In this document: piece after piece, positions 25,170 to 38,966 of the stretch
Numbering within the stretch: position 1 is the stretch's first letter
Layout: every line of letters begins with the position of its first letter
Source: Marisa cornuarietis
Lineage: Eukaryota > Mollusca > Gastropoda > Architaenioglossa > Ampullariidae
Assembly: GCA_004794655.1 (NCBI GenBank)
Contig: SMMW01000555.1
Span: 9,873,501-9,937,500, forward strand
Direction: 5' to 3'
Length of the DNA stretch: 64,000 bases
Translations under genes and position numbers: made by a program
Notes under the pieces: model-generated
What the model saw: only the letters and a program-made list of their open reading frames with translations
Told to the model about the DNA's origin: nothing
Database searches by the model: none

Positions 25170-27302
25170 AATCACAAGAAAAATATACACTTCACCAGAT
25201 CTTTTCGACTTCTTTCAAATCCATGTGCGTCCAGAATTCTGTGAAAAAAATCATTTATTTATAAGGTCTATTTTAACCCCCTCTGGTCCTAAGTTTCCAG
25301 ATTATGAGATAACGCAGCTTCACTCAATCGAGAGTTACAAATTAAAAGCAGAAAAACGAAAACATCTTTGACAAGTTACATATCTACCCTCATTTTTTGG
25401 CTTATATAGGCACTTTTTTCGTAATCCCTTCTCCTATGAGTTTACTCATACAATACTAACTCACAACAGAATGTCCAGCTAGAAGACAGCAGACCATAGC
25501 CTTTAAGAGACAACGGCCTTCATTCCAAGTAGAGACCACGAAACTTCAAACTGTCGAGTGGAATGGCAGATGTTGGCAGTAAAACAAATGTCAGCGTGTA
25601 TGCTAGCGAGAATGTGTGTGTTTGTGCGTGCGTTGGAGCGGATATCTACTGACCGGCGTGACAATCCAGCCCTTCTGCAAAGTGCGATAAATAATTTGGC
25701 GCTTCTGTCGTTGCCGAGTAAGACATACCCCAAAGAGATGCATAAATGCAATTAGCGGCCATTTTCTTATCTCGGGCTTAAACGAGCCGGCGCTCGGCCC
25801 ATCTGGACCGTTAGGAAATTAATGCCAACTCACATCCGATCTTCTTGCGCATGCGTACGGGAAAGCTCGTGGAAGACTTCCGATTGGCCGTTGCGCCAGT
25901 GCGGTTCTATGGATGCCAGGCGCCCTGTCGTTGTCCTGACGACTTCGATAACTGGGCCAGGAAAAAAAAAACTACACTGTTTCATCTCCAAACGAGGCTT
26001 GCACGAATTAGATGTCGATTTCAAGATCAGACTCAGTGTTTGCAGAAAACTTTAACGCCATTATCATCCATTACTCTCTCGACCTCGTTAATCAGCAGCC
26101 GATCCTCCAGTCTCCCAATCTCCAGGAAACAACAGTTGCCTCCCTGTGGCTCGCCGAGTATGGCAGCGCTGGGATTTGCATGGAAGGAAAGTGGCCTGCA
26201 GTGATCAACTGTCATATTGAGAAATATGTGCCTGGTATATTGATAGCAATGACACGAAATGAAAACAAGAAAGTGAAATCTCCGTCGGAAAAAAAATCTT
26301 GTTTACCAATCTCATCAAATCTGTTTGATGATCGATAATATCTTAGACTTTGGCTTAACTGATTGGTATGCAAAAACTATTCTTGCTGTAAAGTAAATCT
26401 TTTACCTACGAGGCAAAATACGAAAATGTTTGACGTGCACGTGATATTCACAAAATTAAGAGAGACATTTCTAACTTGTACAGAAGCCATGATTATGATG
26501 TAAGAATTCTGTCTTTAATACGATTTGTTGCAGTTTAAAACACTGAGTTGTATGGCAAGGAATTACAACATAGTACCGTTAAGAAAGATGCTACTTGTTT
26601 ACAGTTAACGAAATGAAGAGGAAAGCAAGAAAAAAATACAACCGATTATAAACATTGGTGGTTCCTATTAACCTTAGTTTTCAACAGTCGTAGTAGAAGC
26701 CTTACAACAAAGGCTAACACAGTCGCGTATTCTTCAGTCTCTATCATATTCTCTCACTTACCTATCTATCATAGCCTACAATTTTTTTTCTTATTTACAC
26801 GCGTGTAAAGGCTACCCGGTGTTTATCATAACAATTAGTTGGAGAGACACGTTTTATTCAGTGCAGGCAGAAGCTCGTGAAGGAAAAGAACTCACTGCCA
26901 AGCTGCACTAGAAGCCATTATACTTACGGAATACAATTATTTCCATAATGTGATTTAACTACCTATATCTCAAGCACAAACCTTATGAATACTATGGCAT
27001 GAAATCTTAGTGATCGATATGCATATATATATATATATATATAAATATAAAATATGATATAGCTGTAAATAAATGCAAATATATTATATCCTGCTGACGA
27101 TACTCTTTGCTGTCACTTCAGACCCTTATGTGTCTTTATATTATTTGGGGATAGCGTTCATTAGATTTGTAAAATGTGCAGTAAGGTCAATTAACTGAAC
27201 TTAAGTGTAGTTAAATAACTGAGCTGACAAATTTCTTAATTTAGTAGTACGGTAACTAAGGTTGCTAGACAGTCTCTCTCTTGAAATGATTGTCCACACT
27301 TC

Positions 27303-27335
27303 TTTCTCTCTCTCCCTCACACACACACACACACA

Positions 27336-27399
<64 letters not shown>
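27303..27399. repeat. (CT)n(CA)n compound microsatellite
   Basis: CT and CA blocks alternating, ending in about 28 CA units. Confidence 0.97.
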
Positions 27400-27402
<3 letters not shown>

Positions 27403-27967
27403 GGAGATACATATTCGCCATGCTCTGCCGTCTGTTGAGCCCTCCAGGATGCCACCCCCGCCCACTCATTCACAAAAGACTTCAATATGGCTATTTACTT
27501 CCGTGGCGAAACACACATGGGCCTTTGCTGCAGAGGGAGTTTGTCGGCTCCTGGCATTTCATGCTCTATTAGTTTGTAAACATCTCTGCTGCTGAGATGA
27601 TTTTTTGGATAAACTTTCGTCAGCCATGTTGCAAGTAACAAAGTCGTAATCCTTGCCACTCAACCGGGATTAGAGTCCTGGTGCCGGCAGGAAGCCCCGG
27701 GGCTGCACGGTTCATTAACTTCGCATTGACAGGGATTCTTTTCGTGTTTGAGCCTCTTTCTGCCAGCGGGGTTGCGTGGCTTCACAGACCATTCAACTCT
27801 TGGCCTGACCTAGAGGTGACGTCATGGCCAACACATTCCCCCCCCCCCAGTATACCTAACGCCACCTGGAACTTCGTGTCCACTCTTCTGTCAGCAAAGG
27901 TGTACAAAATAGTTTTCATAAAACCTTGCTAGCCCCGCCAATCCGCTTTTCGAAAAAAAAAATCACG

Positions 27968-28060
27968 AAGAAGCAGATTTTTATAGCGCACTTTCCCATT
28001 TCAGAATAGAAGCATCGTACTTTACAAAAACAAAATAAATATAAAAATATTTATTCCATA
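27968..28060 (-). mobile_element. LINE/SINE 3' end fragment, antisense
   Basis: Minus strand reads ...GAAAGTGCGCTATAAAAATC, the same type of terminal motif that ends the L2-like element at 30.9 kb (GCGCTATAAAAATC). Extent of the body is uncertain. Confidence 0.4.
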
Positions 28061-29564
28061 CATAGATATGCCGACCATAACACCTAACAAATATACAGAA
28101 TTATGAAACACAGTGGGAAGATCTGACAAAGTCAAGGCGAGGCGAAATGATAGTGAACACTTGGTTTGAAGTTTAGAATAAAGGACATTATAGATAACGC
28201 TCTACAAACATCACCATGCATAGAAAGAAGTCAAAAACACTGCCAACCACTACAATCTGCAGTGCTTCCTTCCTCAACGCTAGCCTTACAAGGACACCAT
28301 CATTTTGTTGATGTTGTTGTTGATGACGACGATGAATATGACAATCACAGTCACGTTCATCACCACAGCAAACAGAAAAAAAAAATTTTGTGTTTACGCA
28401 TACGTGCGTGCTTGCGTATGGGCTATTGTTTCAGTGTAAATATATGAGTTGCTTATTTGTAACATTATCACCATGTAAATCTTAGACCTCGGTCAGTTGA
28501 TTTCATGTCTAAAATGATGCAAGGATTTACTTTTTCTTCCTTTCTCAGGTTTTAGGTAGGATACCAAATAAAAAATGAATAAATAAATAAAATAAAATGT
28601 TCTCTGCTGTTACTGCTTTCAAGACACTATCCATAGTCACCATGAACTGGTATATTCTTCCGATATATACATACATATATATATATATATATTTCTTTGA
28701 AGCACTACTCGTCTGAGATGGAACTGTGTGTTTTACACACATGTCATAAAATACTACTGTATAAAGTAGATACGTATTGGCAAATTACAAATGTGCTATA
28801 TTCTGTAAAGGCACTTGCTGCTCTTCTGGTAGTCAAAGTCACTGCTGTGCTCAGTGCAGACCTTCATCCCACAGTCCATCTGATCTGTCAAGGAAAACGG
28901 GATTCCCACCTCAATCTGCACCCAAAGACTGGGTACGAATATGATTTGAGTTCGTCTTGTCGAGCTTATCGCAAAATTGACACCCAAACTCTGTTTTGAA
29001 CGAATGCACGTGTGCTTATATTTCACCGGGGCTGCGCGACTGAGGTGAATAAATAGGCCAAGGCGCATGCGCCCTCATCTGATCCCAGCATCCGGTGTGT
29101 GTACACTCGAGGTGTGAGCAAAGAAAGGGAACTGAGCGAGTGAGTGCAGGGGAACGCTCGAACAACACACATGTAAAAGAGTGAATACAGACAGGCACGC
29201 AAACACAGACGAGGAGAGAGATAAAATGGCAAGAACGATTCACAATTCTCTTTAGCACTGTGTTCCATAATACGACCAGCAGTCATTTCTTAAACCATTA
29301 AATAAGCTAGCTAAATAAGTATGTTAGAAAACTTTTATCAATATGCGAGATCTAAATTTGAAGTGAGCTAAGCGTCCACTTCCTGCATGAGGTTTAAACG
29401 ACACTAACTGGCATTCGACTTTGTAAAGGGACAGAACTCATACGTACATGAAACAGACAAAGGTGGTTAGGTCATTAAATATAATGGATTAACAATATAT
29501 GAAAATAACAAAACCACAAGTAAAGTTTCTTTATTAAAGTTAGTCTTGATTTCAGTTAGCCAAT

Positions 29565-30909
29565 ATTAAATTTGCTCCTTCATAGACTCCACACCCACTA
29601 CGGAATTTCTGGACCTGCCCTCTCATGGTTCAACTCCTGTCTCACTGATAGGACCCAGACTGTGTTCATTGACGGTCAGACATCTCACCCTGCTCCACTT
29701 CTCTGTACTGGTGTTCCCCCAGGCTCAGTACTTGGCCCAGTTCTGTTCTTCCTGTAAATTAAATCCCTTTCATCATGCATCCAGTCTCATCAGGTTTCTC
29801 AACAATCCTATGCTGACGACACGCAGCTTTACTGTTTCACTCCATTGGCTTGAGTCTCACTCTGCTATTAGCTCTCTAGAAGCTTGCATTAGCGACGTCA
29901 AGGACTGGTAAAAAAAACAAGCTTAAACTAAACGATGATAAAACGGAAGTCCTCTTGTGCCATAGAAGACATCAACCTTCGCTCGTCAGTCTGCCCAATC
30001 ACATCAAGGTGGGCGAAACCAACATCACCTTCACGCCATCCGTTAGGAATCTGAGATTTATTGTCACCGCAGACATGACCCTTGATAAACATGTTACAGC
30101 TGTCTGTCAGTCTGCCTATTATGAGCTCCGTAAGATCAGTGCCATCCGTCATTTTCTCTCTACACGCGCTACCAACACTCTTGTCTGTGCGTTTGTTCTT
30201 TCTCGACTTGACTACTGCAACTCCTTGCTGGCAGGCTGCCCCTCATCTCTCATTCAGAGACTCCAGAAAGTACAGAACTACGCTGCACGTCTGGTGCTTA
30301 GAGCCACGAAACGGTTACCATGTCACTCCTCTCCTTCGTTTTCTACACTGGCTAACCTTCTGTTCTCGCATTCAGTACAAACTGTCTGTGCTGTGTTTTA
30401 ATTTCTTTGAAGGCTCCTGTCCTGACTATTTCTCTGAACTTCTCTTCCCTTACGTTCGTCTAATGACCGTATCCTAACTGTTCCTGTCACCATATGGTCA
30501 ACAACATATGGTCACAGGATTTTTGGTTACTGTGCAGAAAAACAATGGAACTCTCTCCATTTCCATATTCGCCACCTTCCTACAACTGAATCCTTCAAAT
30601 CTGCACTGAAAACGCACCTCTTCCTTGAGCATTACTCCTAACACAGTCCACACAATGCCCGTCCTTCTTACCCTCCCCCCTTCCGCTCTTGCTACTTTCT
30701 ACCCATCTTTTCTCTGCAAAATTACTATATTCTCTGTTCCTGTTACTTGGTGCCTTTTTGTGTTTTCTAACTTTGCTTTCTGATTGTCGTCAGTACTGTC
30801 GTTTATTCTTCCGTACCTAGTGTTTTATCCATTTAGTCCGTGTCTCTTCCCCGCACGCTCTCTATGAGTGTGAATATGCGCTATAAAAATCTTCATTTAT
30901 TATTATTAA
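29565..30909 (+). mobile_element. 5'-truncated L2-like LINE (reverse transcriptase to 3' tail)
   Basis: Degenerate ORF2 of an L2/CR1-type non-LTR retrotransposon. Blocks in order: LLHRLHTHYGISGPALSWF, GVPPGSVLGPVLF, the catalytic YADD box at about 29809-29820 (SYADDTQLY), DDKTEVLLCHRRHQ, FVLSRLDYCNSLLAGCPSSL, RLQKVQNYAARLVLRATKR, HVTPLLRFLHWL, YKLSVLCFNFFEG and EKQWNSLPFHIRHLP with KSALKTHLFLEHYS. The blocks are in different frames with stops, so the copy is inactive. It is followed by a 3' UTR ending GCGCTATAAAAATC then an ATT-rich tail. The 5' half of ORF2 and ORF1 are missing. Confidence 0.88.
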
Positions 30910-33470
30910 CAGTTTTGGCAGCATAACCTCCCCTAGCAGATGTCGTGACTCGCAAGACTCACTTTCGACGCATATGTCCGCCCTGGGAAACTGTCAAACG
31001 TGTTGGTAAGTGTCTGTCTGTGTTTGAATATAACTTTCTTGAGGCATTTTATATTTAGCATTTTGAAATATGTTAATACACACCTTACAATAATTTCTCT
31101 GTTCTACTTTTGTAACTCAATTAGAACCGACTATTCTATAAACATAAATAAAATCTCATATTTAGATCTAACTTTAACCTTCAAGTTTGACCCTTATAAT
31201 TCAGTGAGGGAAACCCTACTCCGTAAATAAAATTTATACTGTTTGGATTCAATTGATTAAAAAATGGTTTAAGTTTCATGTTTTACAAACCCTTAAAAAT
31301 AGAAGACTAGAATATTTATTTCCTATTGTGGAGCTCACAGAACCTGTATGCAGCGTTATATAGATTTGTGATTCCTTAGTACTATTAGTACTATTGATAC
31401 TTAAAGGGAATAAAATATTCAGCTAAAAATTACCAGGAAACTAAAATCAGTGCACTGACAGCGTAGATAACATTAATAATGAAGATTTAGTGTTTTATCA
31501 TGCAATAAATTCAGCAACCAAGCAATCAATGCATCCAGCCATTAATTCAGTCAGTCAACCCGTATACCAGTCTACACAGATGCATGCGTACCCGACTAAG
31601 ATGAGATGTCGCATTACAAAAAGACACACGGACAAGAAAGTAGAGTCCTCGGATAGGTTCAGGTGTTAGGACGCTGCGTGGGTTAGCTGTCCACAGGCCA
31701 GGATTTGGCGCTATACAAGCCAACATCATCATTATTATTATTATTAAAACACTTTTACAAAAAATTTAGGTTCTGGCTTAAAAAAAATCCAAACGTCTAC
31801 CTCACGAGAAAAACTTAAACAGACGGTCAGCTGGACGAAAGATTTCTGATATATGTATGAAAGATTTTCTGATTTTTTGTTCTAGCTACACTGAGAAAGA
31901 GACAGAAGATTACCCTTAAGAATATCTGGCAATACCCTGTTGGCGCTACCTTTGATTTCTTAGTTTGTAGTTCAAACAGCGATGGAGCAGCTTAGGAATA
32001 TTTTCAATGGTTAAATAGATAAACTGTTTGAAGATACGATTTATTGCTTCAGCTGCATCAAAAGGTGTGCAAGATATGCTGGAACTTTTTTTTTTAAAGA
32101 TTGTCTGAAGTATTTAGTCAACTGACATTTAAACAATATCCGACCTATATATCTCTCTCAAAACATATAAAATGTTGTTCCACTTGCTTTTATGTATTTC
32201 AACGCTTATTTTTAACAAATGACCAGTTCACTTCTACATTTGAAAGAACTCAAAGCATTCTTACACTGAATAGCATTCTTTCAAAGTTTCCCACAAGGGG
32301 TGTGGTCAGCTTACAATGAAGAAACATAAACTGTAACTTATGTAACTGATATATTCTTATCTAGGAAATGTTCTGACAAAAACTGAACAGCGAAATGGGA
32401 AAAAATTTTGTTCATTACCTAAAATGCCCTGCATTATACCCTTCTTATTTAAATAAAATACCACAAGGATTTTTTTCACATTACATTGCACGTATAACAT
32501 AAAAGTGTACATATCAATTGCAGTCAGTATTTATATCTAAACGACAAGTTAAACAAAGGGCAGTCATTTTTTTTCAATTGTATTTTCTTTCATTTCCATG
32601 CATGCATTAAAACTTGTTCTATGTTATATCTATGCTGCAATATTTGACTCAGGGTTTTCTAAAATCTTCATGAAATATGTATAATTCTGCAGCCAATAAA
32701 TTTAAGTCCGCTACAGCATATGTCTTAAAACTCTTACTTAAAAATCATCCTTGAGGTAATCACACATTTCTTCGAAATAAAATTCAGAGATCTGGAACAA
32801 ATGTACATTTCTCAAAAAGACGTCCAATTTTTTTCTTTCTCATGTCTACAAAGGTCACAAACTTCATCATCCTCTAGTCCCACAAACCATGCTGGAATTT
32901 TTTTTTAACTTCGAAACATTAATCGAATCTAAAGAATACCTGAATACAACTATCTTCCAGCATTGCAAGATATATTGAAGACCCTCTGTTATTCATCTGT
33001 CATTTCAGGGTAAAGTAACCTGTGGCTTTTCACAGACGCCTGTGCGATTGGAATGGCGTTAACAGCAGACTAACATCACGGCTCTGGCGGAGACAGACAA
33101 GCACTGTATGAATCCATCGTCCATCTTGAGTGCCTCCCACTGAGTGTTTATATACGATAACTGAACAAGAGTAGGAATATCCCCAGATAAGGCATGACGG
33201 AATTCTTTGCCCACATTTGTAGTCAGTATATACGTATTTTATATCTGCTCCAGAATATTTTGTCTAGATTTGTCTCTCGCTGAGCTCAAGCCTTCCAGCT
33301 CAGATAAAAAAAAATCCAGGATAATAGCATGTATGCCATGACAAGCGTTTAAGTGCTTTTATGAGAAAAGACCAGTATTGTTGGATTCGCACAGAGCTTT
33401 TAAACAAATTAAAAATCAACAGCCGTGTTTCAGAATAGGTGTACATTCGCCTTCGTGACTTGGAAACACA
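30910..33470. other. Intergenic DNA upstream of the giant gene
   Basis: AT-rich, no gene recognised. Holds a SINE/LINE tail at 31.5-31.75 kb. The last few hundred bases may contain promoter and 5' UTR of the plus-strand gene starting at 33471, but no TATA box or splice site can be assigned. Confidence 0.45.
31540..31747 (+). mobile_element. SINE/LINE fragment with GCGCTATACAAG tail
   Basis: Ends GGATTTGGCGCTATACAAGC followed by CAACATCATC(ATT)n. The tail matches in type the antisense element near 4.9 kb. No coding blocks are visible, so it may be a SINE sharing a LINE 3' end. Confidence 0.5.
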
Positions 33471-36400
33471 ATGAAGATAAACGAGAATATAAATTCCAAA
33501 GATTCTTTTAATTCAGAACAGAGCGCTGAGCTCTTAGCAGAAGTGAATTGCCTTGATGCCATGGACCAGGAGGTAAAGCATTCACAGGAGATAGAGGATG
33601 CTGTCGATGAGAAAACGCCATCAGAGAATGGGAGGACCAGATATAAGCAAGTTATCAAAGAACTCAGCGATCGATTCATGGAGAGGGATGTCACTGACAG
33701 CAACCCCATCGTTGCTTGCTCCCAGGAGGACCAGAGCCCTAGCAAGAGAAAGAAAAGTTCCCTGCTTCGGTCTTCGAGGCGCAAAACCTGTATTAATCTG
33801 CCGATAGAGAAAAACGAAAAAGGTGGGTTGAAACTAAGTGACGATATACTAGGATCTGAAGAAACATCGGAAGCCTCATCAAGTCCAGGGATTCCTATTG
33901 CTGAACACGATAAGGGGAAAGAAGCATCTAGCAGTCAAGGTTCTGAAAAAATTCCAAAACAGCTAGAGAAAGAGTTTAAAGAGCAACCCCAACTCTTGGC
34001 TGTTCTAGAAGCGCTTAGTCAGTTTGCCACACAAAGTCTTGCCGTCGGACAGACCTGTGCTTCATTCATCAAGGAAAAGCCTGCCAAAGCTTCATTTGCT
34101 GACCCAAAGAGCAAAGTGAAAGAGAATGAAGCCAAAAATTCACAGAGTGAAAGCAAATACTATTTTCAGGAAATGACCAAAGAGGCAGCCAGCATGCTCC
34201 TCCCAGTTGTGGATGGAATTTCGCATCCTACTGATGAGGAGGTACGCGCGCCAAAACTTTCAGATTTAGATCACGAGAAAGAAAACACCGAACACGACAA
34301 AGCAGAAAATTCACATACGGATGGAGAACAAACAAATGTAGAAATAAAAAAATCAGAAACTCTAAGGCCCGAACCTGCAATTCGTCTGAGTCTAAATCGA
34401 GCCAAGAAGTTTTCGGAAAATCAAGAGGAAAACATTCAGGCAGAAACATTTTCTCAAGAATGCGCAGTAACCGTTTATATCAATCAAGATACAATAGACA
34501 CAGAATCTGATACAGCTGAAAACATGCAGTCGGAACTTTCAAGCTGTCAGCTACAAGACAAAGTAAAGAAATCTTCCGAGAGTAGCGAAGACTTAAAAAA
34601 GAAAGAACATATGGAAAAACAAGATCATGGGCTTGAAACTAAAATGCCCTGCACAAAATCTCTTGTTGCTTTGTTCTCAAACATGCATAACCAAGCGCAG
34701 TCTCTGATTAGCTGTGAGAAGGAACGGTCCAGTCTCAGTTTCCAGTTTCCCAAAGCTGAGAACACTTCTAAACCGTCTTCAAATGGTGTTTTCAAAGACA
34801 TGTTGCCATCTGAAACTACCTCCGAAGAGGATGCCTGCTCTTGCATGACCACTTTCTCCGTTCAGTCAGGCCCAATGTCAGAAGACGCGAAGAACTATTC
34901 TTATTTTCGTGAAGTCGGGGATTTTGTGCCTACGGGGTTAAGCAGTGCAACTCAAATTGACGTTTCGCCTAAGGACCAGCAGGAAGCGGAGACAGAACCG
35001 GCGGATACAAACGCGCAATCCGTGGAGGCCATACTACTGGTGCTCGAATCCATGCAACGCACGTTGGAGAAAATATCTTCAAAGACAATTCTTTCGATCA
35101 AAGAGAAAGGTCAGGAAGACATCACGCAAGGCGAGGAACAGGAATATAATGACTTGGCCAAGTCCTCCCTGTACGGCTCTACGCCAAAGTACAAGTACGG
35201 CTCGTCGTGTGTGCAGGAGGGAGTAGGAGGGCGCTTGTGGAAGGCCCGCTTAGCCTACAACATTGCAAACCACATAGTTGGTCAAGCAGTGAGAAAAATC
35301 GTAGAACTTTACCCTGAGTATTTCGCAAAACCTTCCTCGTGTCGTTCTGAAGACCTAGAGGCACAGTCTAAAGACTTTTCTTCTTCCACGTCTATGGCAA
35401 TGGATGCCCTGAGGGAGGTTTTGAATGACCTCAGCGGAGATTCTGACAGAGGTGACTTGGATGCCGAGGTACCAAAATTACTCACAAGCACCGCGGTTGG
35501 GACGTCCGATTTACTTGTAGATGATTTCACCACCGAGTTCCCACATAACGTAGCTTTAGGAGCAGTCAATGATTTTGTCACGACAGTGATTTCTGAAGCT
35601 CAGATAAGTGATAAGACCGTGCAGACGGAATCTGACTTTAACTTCCTGCCCACACGGTCTGACACTGAGGGAAAGTTGCATTACTACTGTCCTGAGAAGC
35701 AGGCATGGAGATTGTGTTATGAACTGGTGGCGGACGCAGTGAAGGAAGCCATTTCCTTCGTGTCGGACTGCCAAGACTCTACCGTCAGTTCCATCAGGCG
35801 CTCGGTCAGTGACCCAGACTTGAAGAAAGTCTTCAAAATCAAAAGCAAAGTTCCGGAGACTGGGCCATGCAATGATGTGGATGACGTGCACACCGATGTC
35901 GAGTCCCTGGTGTCAGGAGACGTTGTGATTAATGAACTCGTGCGCACCTTGTCTGATAATGTCTATCACCTGGTATTGAATGTCTACAAACACATGGATG
36001 TTTCTGCAACGAGGGCTGACGCTGACACAGGTGAAGCCAAAGTTGAACACGCCTCCTATGGCTGCTACGACACTGACTCTGCCTTCGTCGTAGAAGAGAA
36101 GTCTTTATTGGGTAACCTGGACACAGAAGAAAGAGCTGCGTTCAACTGTAACCACTCGACGCTGAAAAGGAAACAGTCTGTGTCGGAGGGACTTGGTTCA
36201 TCATCTGCAGCAGCATCCTACGCAGCTGGTTTGCTGAGGGAAGTCTTAGAGAAAAGGAAAAATGCTGGAGCTACTACACAACTGCATTCACGAAGCGTTG
36301 GGACGGAGCCATGCAACCCGGAACGTGATGAGGAGGACTGCAGATCGCCAGGTTACCACGCATATTCCCACGCAGAAGAAAAAAGCCGGCTGAGCACCGC

Positions 36401-37643
36401 AGAAAATGGCAGCTGGACAAATCAACTTTCCCAACCAGTGCTCGTCCTCGGCGGTTACCAGACCTGCACTGCTGTACAGTGCCAAATGTCCGAAAGCTCT
36501 AGCTTGGACGTAGAAAGCAGCTTGGAAGGTTTGTTCTCGTCGCCCACTCCGTCTCACGTTCCGCAAGCTCGTGCATCAGTCTCTCACCTTAACGATTGCG
36601 AGTCCAGCGATTCTGGCGTTCCCGACAGCGCATCCCGTCTGCTGCGTTTGCATATGGAGCGTGAACGAATGAACCGGGAACTTCGCGGCATGCTGCAGTA
36701 TTGCCTGCAGCGCGACACCTCATCCTTATTCCGCCCCCTGGACCCCCCGGCGACGGAGATGAGCATGGGTCACCCTGACTTAACGCTTTATGCTGATGCC
36801 TTCCGGCCTGGCCCTAGCTGCAACCGTGGTCGAAGTCCTCGAATTCGCAGGGAGGATCCTTTGGCAGAGGGACCCAAGGCAGTGCATGCCACCAGCAAAA
36901 GTGTGACCTCGCTAAGGAACGAGCTCCCAGACCTGAAAGCACTATGCGCTAATCATGCGGGACACCGGGGTGCCATCCGTGCCTGTCGAGCCGCAAAAGA
37001 GTTTAGCTCCTTTAGTGAGCCGCGTCTAAACACGACTCGCCGAAACACTAGGCAGGGTCACCTTTGCAGTAAAGAAGAACCGTGTCAGGTGTCTCAGACC
37101 CCCGACCACGACTGGGTACTCAGCGATCGTGACGAAGTAGTGCCTGCTAGTTCACCTTACTTAGAACTGAATGTTTCGGAGGAAAATCAACCAAAAATTC
37201 CTTTCGAACAACCTTATTCAGGAATGTGTTTTACTGCCAAAAATGATGCAAAGCAGCCCGAGAAGTACTACCAGATGCCGGCAAAGACCTGCGTGCAGTT
37301 TCAGCCACCATCGTCCGATCGAAACGCCATTCAGATGTCTGATACTCGAGATAGTTTCCCGACGTCCAGTTGCGCTTTCTCTCACTTTGAACATAAAGAT
37401 GCCTCCACAGCTGTTAGTTACCCCACGGGGCTTCCTGACAGCAGAACTTGCTTGGAGCAAAAAGATTTCGTCGAATTGGCAAGCACTGTCCCGGCAATGA
37501 AAACCACCGTTGGGACAGAGAAGCCTGCACAAAATAATAGCCCTAGTGCTGTTCCCTTCCCAAGCGTGAGGACACAAGGTCAGACCTGGTGCAACTTATG
37601 TGGTAGCCAACATCTGCTGGACAGAAAAGAAGATTGCGACCTG
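33471..37643 (+). CDS. giant gene exon 1 (1391 codons)
   Basis: One uninterrupted frame from MKINENINSK to ...CGSQHLLDRKEDCDL, donor CTG|gtcagt. The frame continues 25 codons into the intron before a stop. Acidic, Ser/Glu-rich N-terminal half; AKAP-like helices near 595-840; an Arg-rich coiled segment LLRLHMERERMNRELRGMLQ at about 1060; a WCNLCG dipeptide-Cys motif close to the exon end. Confidence 0.85.
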
Positions 37644-38223
37644 GTCAGTGTCTTTGCTTTAATTTTACAATCCGAGACGTATGGGCGTGCTGTGCAACCC
37701 AACAGTAAACTGTCTTAGTTACAAGTAAACTAAGATCAAGAAATGTCCCATTGGGATTTTTTTTTGGTTTATTTTTAGATGACTTTGCTGAAATGTAGAC
37801 TGAAATCACAATATTAATAATGAAAAAAAAATTATTTTTTCTGCTTGGATGAATTCGAATTCAGCATCAAATTATATTTGTAAGTCACTGGGACATTCAT
37901 TAGCAGTTATTATTATTTTTTTACAATTGCTATTGCTTCTTACACCTAAATTTCGAACTTCTGAGCAACTTATCATGAGTGGTTGATGAACACATGCGTA
38001 AAGAGATAAAACATTCAACAGCTGAAGCATGCAAAGTTTGTATAACGAAGCGAATTTGTTCACCTGCGTGATGGTTTCTGGTCAACGGTAGGCTCCAGAG
38101 ACCTTCACCTCAAGCCAGCAGGCAGATACTAAGGACCAGGAGACCCAACAATTTTTTCGTCAAGTCTTCAATCTTCATCGAGTAAAAGTTAGTGGGATTA
38201 AATCTACTGTAGAAAACAAACAT

Positions 38224-38263
<40 letters not shown>

Positions 38264-38894
38264 ATTCTCTCTCACACACACACAACCTCATACGCATGCA
38301 CGCCCTTGTGCACACAGTTCCTAAGCACAGCCTCAAATGAAATCACATCACACACTGAATACATTTCTCTACTCTACCATACGCGTTTCGCTGCCGTGAA
38401 ATTTGATGTTAACCTGGAACAGAAAACAAGAGGGAGATGTATTTCTATAACCGTTTTTCCATTTGTTTTACCTTTAATTTCACTGTTACTCTAGTAAATA
38501 TGAATATTAAGCTGGGATAGACAACACTTATTATTTCCACCTTTAATGGACGTCTCTAAGAAATTTAGTGAAAAACGTTGTCAAACCTTTGTGAGTTATC
38601 AATTTATTTTTGCTCTGGGAGTTGGCCACCAACTTTATTCTTTCGTCACGTAACCTGAGAACCATAAAATTGTAACAAATTTCAGTCTACTTAAATTCAT
38701 TGCTGAAATAGTTTTCTTTCGTTTATTTCATGCCTGAGGTTAATGTTTTTTTACCCCAGTGCGCGTCTAATCTTTCATTGTAGGAAGCTATCGACGAGCA
38801 GCTACAAGAACTGAACGCTCAGTATGTGGAAATGAGGAAACTACATTCGGCTCAACAGGAAAATGGTGACCAAAGCTTCTGGATGGTGGTGGTG

Positions 38895-38966
<72 letters not shown>

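Noticed and set aside
29572..30477. Host gene encoding reverse-transcriptase-like proteins
   Set aside because: Several overlapping frames with stops match successive LINE ORF2 blocks; this is a decayed element, not a domesticated gene.
33416..33784. Minus-strand open frame over exon 1 of the giant gene
   Set aside because: Antisense shadow of a 4.2-kb single-frame exon.
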